A stretch of 64,000 nucleotides of DNA. Origin: Methylomonas sp. EFPC3 (GTDB lineage: Bacteria; Pseudomonadota; Gammaproteobacteria; Methylococcales; Methylomonadaceae). The notes below the pieces were generated by a model that worked only from the letters and a program-made list of their open reading frames with translations, was not told where the DNA came from and ran no database searches. The stretch covers positions 2,418,001 to 2,482,000 of the forward strand of contig NZ_CP116398.1 in the NCBI RefSeq assembly GCF_029643245.1, written 5' to 3'. Each line of letters opens with the position of its first letter. Position 1 is the first letter of the stretch. Made by a program: the position numbers and the translations under genes. Shown here in pieces: positions 8,658 to 16,700 of this stretch.

Positions 8658-10385
8658 TTAGGCTCCGGCTTGGACGTGTTCGGCCCTTGCTTGCTGCGCG
8701 GTTTGCAATGCAACCTTTTGCAAGTGGGCTACGACCTGGTCTTTCGGCCCGTAAACCGACAATTGGCCGTCGCTGAGCAACAGCAACTTGTCGACGTTAT
8801 TCAGGACGTTGTTGCGGTGGGTGATCACGATCACCGTGACCTTATTGGCTTTCAGCCGCTGGATGGTCCGGCCCAAGGCGATTTCGCCCTGTTCGTCCAG
8901 ATTGGAGTTAGGTTCGTCCAATACCACCACGACCGGATTGCCGTACAAAGCCCGCGCCAAACCGATGCGCTGGCGCTGGCCGCCCGACAAGTTGCCGCCG
9001 TTGGCACCGATCACGGTGTTGTAGCCGTCCGGCAAATGCAGCACCAGTTCGTGGACGTCGGCCATCTTTGCCGCGGCAATCACTTTCTCCGGCTCGACTT
9101 CGCCGAAGCGGGCAATGTTTTGGCTGATGCTGCCTTCGAACAATTCGATATCCTGGGGCAAGTAGCCGATGTGCGGCCCCAGTTCGTCCCGGTTCCAATT
9201 GAAGATTTCGGCACCGTCCAGGCGGATCGTGCCGCTGGAAGTCGGCCAGATACCGAGCAAGGCGCGAGCAAAGGTCGATTTGCCGGCGCCGCTGGGGCCG
9301 ATCACGCCGACCACGTCGCCTTTGGCGATGGCCATGCTGATACCTTTGATGACCGGCGTTTTCGCCCCCGGCGGCGTGACTTGCGCCATATCGAGTTGAA
9401 AGGCGCCGACCGGATCGGGCAAGGTCATTTTTTTCGATTCGGCCGGCATCTGTATCAGCAACTCGTTCAGTCGGTTGTATTGGCCACGGGCGTTGATAAA
9501 GCCTTTCCAGGTGCCGATCACGATATCGATCGGCGCCAGGGCTCGACCTAGCAGGATGGAACCGGCGATCATCAGGCCGGAGGAAATCTCGTTTTCGATG
9601 ACCAGATAGGCGCCAAGCGCCAATATCAAAGATTGCGACGACAAGCGTACCAACTTGGAAACGGCGTTGACCAGACCGGCGCGGGAACTGGCGATAGCCT
9701 GCAGCCGCAGCACTTTATGCACGCTGTTCAACCAACGCCCCTGGATGTTGGGCAGCATGCCCATCGCATCCAGCACTTCCGCATTTCGCAAATTTTTACT
9801 GACCAGGTTACGTGCGTTCAGCGCAGTGCTGTTGGCTTCGCTCAGCATCCGGCTGGTGGTCTTTTCTTGGACGTAGGCGACGATCACCAACAGGATCGCA
9901 GTCGCCACTCCGGCCCAACCGTACCAGGGATGAAACATGAACATCACCGCCAAGTAGATCGGTAGCCAGGGCGCATCGAAGAAGGCGAACAAACCGCTAC
10001 CGGTCATGAACTGGCGTAGTGCGGTCAAATCGTCGAGCGGTTGGATGCTGGCGCGCTGGCCGTTGGAATACAGGGCCATTTTGTAGGCCACTTTCAATAA
10101 CCGTTCGCTGAGCAGAACCTCGATGCGGGTGCTGATCCTAACCAAAATTTGCGACCGCACCCACTCCAACACCCCCATGGTCACGAACAACACCATCAAA
10201 ATCAGCGTCAACAGCGACAGGGTCGTCAGATTGCCGGTCGGCACCACCCGGTCGTAAACCTGCAACATGTAAATGGTCGGCACCAGTTGCAATACGTTGA
10301 TCACAAAACTAAAACCGGCAGCAGATATAAACGCGCCCTTACACAGCCGTAACGCTTCGATCAAATCGGATTGGGGGGAATTCAT
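8658..10385 (-). CDS. Type I secretion system permease/ATPase, PrtD family
   Basis: This 575-residue ABC exporter half-transporter opens its operon. Transmembrane helices occupy roughly residues 20-300. The ATPase domain follows with Walker A GPSGAGKST (near 370), signature LSGGQRQRIGLARAL, Walker B VVVLDEPNSNLD and the switch His in VIVITHR. No C39 peptidase or peptidase-like domain precedes the membrane part. That matches exporters of substrates with uncleaved C-terminal signals, such as metalloproteases, lipases and RsaA-type S-layer proteins. It is divergent from the giant RTX-tailed protein at 10715, which is its obvious substrate. Confidence 0.93.
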   Translation of the reverse strand: MNSPQSDLIEALRLCKGAFISAAGFSFVINVLQLVPTIYMLQVYDRVVPTGNLTTLSLLTLILMVLFVTMGVLEWVRSQILVRISTRIEVLLSERLLKVAYKMALYSNGQRASIQPLDDLTALRQFMTGSGLFAFFDAPWLPIYLAVMFMFHPWYGWAGVATAILLVIVAYVQEKTTSRMLSEANSTALNARNLVSKNLRNAEVLDAMGMLPNIQGRWLNSVHKVLRLQAIASSRAGLVNAVSKLVRLSSQSLILALGAYLVIENEISSGLMIAGSILLGRALAPIDIVIGTWKGFINARGQYNRLNELLIQMPAESKKMTLPDPVGAFQLDMAQVTPPGAKTPVIKGISMAIAKGDVVGVIGPSGAGKSTFARALLGIWPTSSGTIRLDGAEIFNWNRDELGPHIGYLPQDIELFEGSISQNIARFGEVEPEKVIAAAKMADVHELVLHLPDGYNTVIGANGGNLSGGQRQRIGLARALYGNPVVVVLDEPNSNLDEQGEIALGRTIQRLKANKVTVIVITHRNNVLNNVDKLLLLSDGQLSVYGPKDQVVAHLQKVALQTAQQARAEHVQAGA

Positions 10386-10457
10386 ACCTTGGTTAGCGGT
10401 TTAAGGTTCGCGAAAACGGCTCGATTTTTACACACTCGTCAGCGCCGCACCAAATCC

Positions 10458-10492
10458 GGCGCAATTTGCCGCCCGGCAAATTTAGATGCGCC
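10458..10492. promoter_or_regulatory. Compound inverted repeat, possible operator or mRNA hairpin
   Basis: The inner arms AATTTGCCG (10463-10471) and CGGCAAATT (10474-10482) are perfect 9-base reverse complements around a 2-base centre. Outer arms GGCGC (10458-10462) and GCGCC (10488-10492) extend the dyad after a 5-base bulge. It lies 73 bp upstream of the exporter operon start codon. It could be a protein operator or a 5' UTR hairpin. No T-run follows on either strand, so it is not a standard terminator. Confidence 0.45.
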
Positions 10493-10532
10493 ACTCAGTT
10501 TTGTGTCTACACTTCGTGACAATTGGCCAAAC

Positions 10533-10548
10533 TGTGACAGTGGTCAAA
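10533..10548. promoter_or_regulatory. Possible CRP/FNR-superfamily binding site
   Basis: The site TGTGA-N6-TCAAA matches 9 of 10 conserved positions of the E. coli CRP consensus TGTGA-N6-TCACA. It sits in the divergent control region, about 180 bp upstream of the giant gene start. A short degenerate motif like this occurs by chance, so it is only a candidate. Confidence 0.25.
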
Positions 10549-10714
10549 GAGGGCTGATAATTAAACAGCCTAGATGCTGCTATAACTTTTCGCCAGTAAA
10601 AAACCGCTAAAGTTTTTTTGCCTGCTACCGAAAAGCTAAACACATATTCCGGCGTTGCCTTGACGCTTGATTGACGCCGCCGAATTTCAGAATCCATCAT
10701 ACAGGACCGCAACT

Positions 10715-13700
10715 ATGGCTATCACTACCGATACAGACATTACCACTTTGACGCCAGCCCAGATTGCGGCTCTGACCACCACTGAAATTGCGGCTCTGAC
10801 CACAGGCGCTACCGGACAGATCGCGGCTTTATTGACGACCCAGATTCCGTCTTTAAGCGCGGCTCAAATAGCCGCATTGACGACCGACCAGATACCTTCT
10901 TTCACGACAGAGGCGATCAACAAACTTTCCGCTTCGCAGATCAGCAAATTCTCGTCCGCACAGATCAGCGTGATGGAAAATGCCGATCTAAGCGCAATCT
11001 CATCAGCCGCGATCTCCGGCATGACTACCGCCGTCCTGAGCGGACTGACGACGACACAGATTCAATTGCTGACCACCGGCACCAATGGTCAAATCGCCGG
11101 TTTGAGCGTGGGTAGCGCCGGACAAATCGCTGCATTGACCACGGCCCAAGTCAAAGCACTCTCCTTCGGTCAAGTGGCATCGCTGACGTCTAACCAGGCC
11201 AAGGTTCTCAGCGGCGCCCAAATCGCAGCGCTCGACGACGCCGATTTCGGCGCGTTAACCGATTCCGCACTCAGCCAGATAACGACCACGGCCATTTCTT
11301 CGATCACCACCAGCCAAATTCAAAACCTGACTTCGAGTCAGTCCGACGGCTTGACGGCTGCCCAAGTCGGCAGATTGAGTTCCGCTCAAGCGGTACAAAT
11401 TTCAACCGACGCCCTGGCGAATATTACAACCACCGCGATTAAAGGCCTGACTGCTTCAGCAGTTGCCAGCCTGACCGACGCCCAACTGGCCGCGCTGACA
11501 ACCGGTAGCGCCGGACAAATCGCCGCGTTGACAACCGCGCAAATCGCCGCCCTGAAATCAACCCAATTCGACGCTTTGACTTCGGCTCAAGCAGCGGCGC
11601 TGACTTCGGCGCAAGCAGCTGCGATCACATCGGCGCAAATCGGCACCTTGTCGACCTCCGCTTTCGCCGCATTGGATTCCGATGCCATCAGAGGCTTGTC
11701 CACCGCTGTAGTCGCCGCACTATCCACCGCAACCGACGGCCAGATCGTGGCCTTGTCGACACAACAAGCGGCGGCATTCACCTCGGTCCAAGTTGCGGCA
11801 TTGTCTTCCGGCCAGTTTGCGGCGATGGAATCGACCGATCTGGTTGCGATCTCCAGCAGTGCAATCAGAGGCATGACCACCTCAGCGCTGACCTCGTTGA
11901 GCACCACCCAAATCCAAAAACTGACCACAGGTACCGCGGGACAAGTTGCCGGCTTAACCACTACCCAAATTGCGGCCCTGACCAGCGACCAAATTGTGGC
12001 ATTCGGCTCGTCGCAAGCCGGATCGTTAACCAGTACCCAGGCTGCCGCGTTGACATCCACTCAAGTTGCGAACATGGAAACCGCGGATTTCGCGGCATTG
12101 ACCACCGGCTCCACCGGCGCACTGTCAAAATTAACCACCACCGCCATCGCCGCATTAACCACTGGCGCCAGTGGCCATATTAAGGCGCTGACCACAGGCC
12201 AAGCGGCCTCGTTAACGGCTGCCCAAGTCGGCAAATTCAGTTCCGACCAATTGAGCGACATGGAAACGGCGGATTTCGCGGCTCTGAGCTCCAGCGCGAT
12301 CGCCGGCATTTCCACAACCAATATCTCGTCTTTGACTACCAGCCAAATCGCCGCTCTATCTACCACGCAAGCACCGGCGTTGACTGCTACCCAAATCGCC
12401 AGACTATCCACCGGCCAAGTTCAAGCCATTGAAACCGCAGACTTTGCGGAGCTGTCCAATGCCGCCGTAGCCGGCTTTACCACAGCGCAAATCGCAGCCT
12501 TGACCACCGGCGCGACCGGCCAGATTGCCGCTCTGACCACCGAACAGGCCGCGTCGCTGACATCCGCCGCAATGGGTGCATTCAGCGCTGCGCAAATCAC
12601 CAGTTTCGAAACGGCCGATTTGGCGAAAGTCAAAGTTGCCAGCATCAGAGGCATGACGACCGACGCCGTGGCCGCGTTGACTACGTCGCAAATTCAGGCC
12701 TTAACTACCGGCGCAACCGGTCAAATCGCCGCGCTGACCACTGCTCAAATCCAGGCGTTGACCCCGACGCAAATCGAAGCCTTGACGACCGCGCAAGCCG
12801 GTTCTTTGACGTCCAGCCAAGTCGCAATCTTGAGCACCGCCCAATTCGCGTCGATGGAAGCCAGCGATTTTGCCGCGATTACATCGCAGGGGATTAGAGG
12901 CCTTTCGACCGACATTGTGTCGAATTTGACCACCACTCAATTCGCTAGCTTGACTACCGGCACCAACGGCCAGATTGCTGCACTGACTACCGCACAAATC
13001 GCCGTTTTAACTACCGGCACCAACGGTCAAATCGCAGCGTTGACTACCGACCAAGCCGCATCGCTGACATCGACTCAAGTCGCGAAATTCACCTCCGACC
13101 AATTCGCGTCGATGGAATCCGCGGATTTCGCAAAACTGTCTCCGGCCGGCGTCAAAGGTTTATCCACTGCGACGATCGCCGGCTTGACTACCGCCCAAAT
13201 CGCCAGCATGTCCACCGGCGCCACCGGCTTGTTGGCCGGTTTGTCGACCGCTCAGATTGCGGCCTTGACTTCGACACAATTAGACGCTTTGAGCTCCGGT
13301 CAGGAAGCTTCGCTGACGTCGGCTCAGGTAGCGGCACTTAGCACCAGCCAATTCAGTGTGTTGATCAGCGAAACCACCGATTCCGCGGATTTCGTCAACT
13401 TCTCGTCCAGCGGTATCAGAGGCTTGTCGACCGGAGTCATTTCCAATCTGACCACCGATCAAATCCAATTGCTGACCACCGGCAGCGCAGGCCAAGTCGC
13501 CGGCTTGACCAGTTTGCAGGTTGCCGCGCTGACCACCGACCAAATTGTCGCACTGACCACCAACCAGGCCGCGTCGTTCAGTTCCAGCCAACTGACCGGC
13601 TTGACTACGACTCAAGTCGCCAACCTGGAATCCGCCGATTTCCAAAAATTGAGCAGCGATGCGATTAAAGGTTTGAGTTCTAACGTAATCGCCTCCTTGA

Positions 13701-16700
13701 CTACGACCCAGATCGCTAACCTGACCACAGATCAAGTTGCGGGCCTGACCACGACTCAAATTGCTGCACTAACAACGGATCAATTGCCGAAATTCACTAC
13801 GGCGCAATCGGCCGCGTTGACCTCGACTCAACTGGCGAGAATGAGTTCGGTACAAATTGCCAGCATGGAAACCGCTGACTTCACTGCGATCTCCACGACG
13901 GCTATCAAAGGCATGGCAACCGCGGTCCTCGCTGCGTTGGCGACCGACCAAGTCGCAATTCTGACCACCGGAGCAACCGGCCAGGTTGCCGCCTTGACGT
14001 CATCACAAATTGCGGCGCTCACAACCTCGCAAATCGCGAAATTTACGACCGCGCAAGTTAATTCTCTAACCTCGGACCAAGTCACCAAATTCAGCGTCAC
14101 TCAGTTGGCGAAAATCGAAACTACCGATATTTCTGCGCTGAAAACCGAAGCGATTGCCGCACTGACCAGCACCCAACTGCAAGGCCTGACCACGCAGCAA
14201 GTTGCCGCATTGACCACTAGCCAAGCGGCAGCATTGACTGCAGACCAGGCTTCGAAATTAACCGCGACCCAAGTCGCCAACTTACCGACTCCATCGTTCG
14301 CCGCACTGACCACTGGGGCGACTGGCGCTCTAGCCAAGCTGACCACCGATGCAATAGCAGTCCTGAACGCGAACCAGATTCAGGCCTTGACAACCAGCCA
14401 AGCCGCATCGTTGACCTATACCCAGTTCAATAAATTTACCTCCAGCCAAGTCGAAAACATGCAGGCGGTGGACTTTGCGACCTTGACGACCACCGTCATC
14501 GCCAATATGTCGACCACATCGTTGCGGGCGTTATCGACCGATAAAATCACCGAGTTGTCGACGGTGCAAATCGCCGCCTTGACACCGGACCAGATAGCCG
14601 CGTTGACCACCACCCAGGTGCAGGCATTAACCGAAGGCACGGCCGGCCAAATCGCCAGCTTAAGTGCAGACCAGGTTCAACAACTAAGTACCACACAGAT
14701 CGCGGCATTGAGGATTGCTCAAATCACGGCGCTGGAAACCAACGACTTGGTAGCGATGAGCAAGGTTCAAATCGCGGCACTGACCACAGGTGCCACGGGC
14801 CAAATCGCGGCATTGACCACAGCCCAAGTGCAGAGCCTGACGACGAGCCAGGTCGAAGCCCTGACCTCCAGCCAAATTGCTTCGTTGACCGACGCCCAAA
14901 TTGCTGCGTTGGATTCCGGCGACTTGGCTTATCTCGCGTCAACAGCCATCAGCGGATTGTCAACCGACCAAATCTCGGCGCTGACCAGCAACCAAATCGC
15001 CGGTTTGACCACATCGCAAATCAAAGCACTGACCTCTGACCAGTTGCAGGCATTGTCGGTCGGTACCGCCGGCCAAATCGCCGCTCTGACCACCGAGCAG
15101 ATTCAAAAACTGACAACCACGCAGATTTCGCAACTGTTGCCGGATCAGATCGCTGCGATTGAAACCACTGATCTACAGAAGCTGACGGTGGACCAAATCA
15201 AGGCCCTGACAACCGGCACCGGCGGTCAAATCGCCGCGTTGACCAGCACCCAAGTGCAAAAACTGACCACAACCCAGGCCGGCGCTTTGACCTCGGCGCA
15301 AATGGCGTCGTTGCGGGCCGACCAAGTCGCGGCAATGGAAACCGAAGACTTGGCGCAAGTAACGATCGACGCAATCAAAGGCTTGTCCAGCTCGGCGATT
15401 CAAGCCTTGACAACGGCAACCAACGGCCAAATCGCTGCACTGACAACCAGACAACTGACCGAACTGACCAGTAGCCAGCTGACTTCGCTGACTGCCGGCG
15501 CCGGTGGCCAAATTGCCGCACTGACCTCAACCCAAGTATTGAATTTGCAAGCTAGCCAAATCGCATCGCTGACGACGGACCAAATCCAGGCGCTGGAAAC
15601 GGCGGATATTGCGGCGTTGAAAGCGGCTCAAATCCAGGCCTTGACTACCGGAGCAACCGGCCAAGTGGCTGCCTTGAGCTCTACTCAAATCGCCGCATTG
15701 ACTTCGGACCAAGCGGCAAAATTGAGCGGTGCTCAAGTGGCTTCGTTGACGCCGGGCCAAGTGGCTGGCTTCGAAACCGAAGATTTGAGCGCGGTTACCA
15801 ACACTGCGATTCAAAGTCTGACGACCGACGCACTGCAGGCTCTGAGCACCGGCACCAACGGCCAAATCGCCTCGCTGACCACAAACCAAGTGGCGGCTTT
15901 AACCACGACGCAACTGACCGCCCTGACTGTGGAAGCCAATGGCCAAATTGCCTCGTTGACGACCGATCAGATTGCCAATTTAACGACCACACAAGTCAGC
16001 AAGTTAACCACCAAGCAAATCCAAGCCTTGGAAACCGCAGACATTGCCGCGCTGAAAACCCCGCAAATTCAGGCTTTGACGACGGCTCAAGTCGCCGCAT
16101 TGACTTCGGCACAGGTTACCGCGTTAACCTCCGATCAGGCGGCCAACTTGAGCGGTACTCAGGTTGCAGCACTGACGCCCGGCCAAATCGCCGGACTGGA
16201 AACGACCGATCTGCGCGCAATCTCGGCCACGGCTCTGCAAAGTCTGACAACCGATAGTCTGCAAGCACTAACCACAGCAACAAACGGCCAGATCGCCGCG
16301 CTGACCACTGCCCAAGTTGCAGCGCTGACAACGACGCAGATTCAGGCTTTAACCCTGGGTGCTGGCGGTCAGGTCGCTGCGCTGACTACCGAGCAAGCCG
16401 CGGCATTGACAGCGACCCAATTGCAAAAACTGACGACTAACCAGATCCAAGCTCTGGAAACGACAGATCTGGCCGCGTTGAAGACTGCACAAATAGAGGC
16501 GTTCACGTCAACACAAGTGGCGGCGTTAACGACTTCGCAAGTAGAGAAACTGACCAGCAGTCAAGTACAAGCTCTAAGCTCAACCCAAATAGGTGCGCTG
16601 AGCGCCGACCAAATCGCGAAAATGGAGACGACCGATTTACGGGCAGTCACCACCGACGCGATCAAGGGCTTGTCGATTTCGGCATTGCAAGCCTTGACCA

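Larger units (their letters stand above)
10386..10714. other. Divergent control region between the exporter operon and the giant secreted protein
   Basis: This 329-bp stretch has no credible gene. It holds a strong inverted repeat (10458-10492) and a CRP-like half-site pair (10533-10548). A weak candidate promoter for the giant gene consists of TTGACG at 10660-10665, a 17-nt spacer and AATTTC at 10683-10688. The AGGA at 10703-10706 is the likely ribosome-binding site for the ATG at 10715. The block 10593-10621 is rich in A and T runs. A promoter must also serve the exporter operon leftward, but I cannot place it convincingly. Confidence 0.55.
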
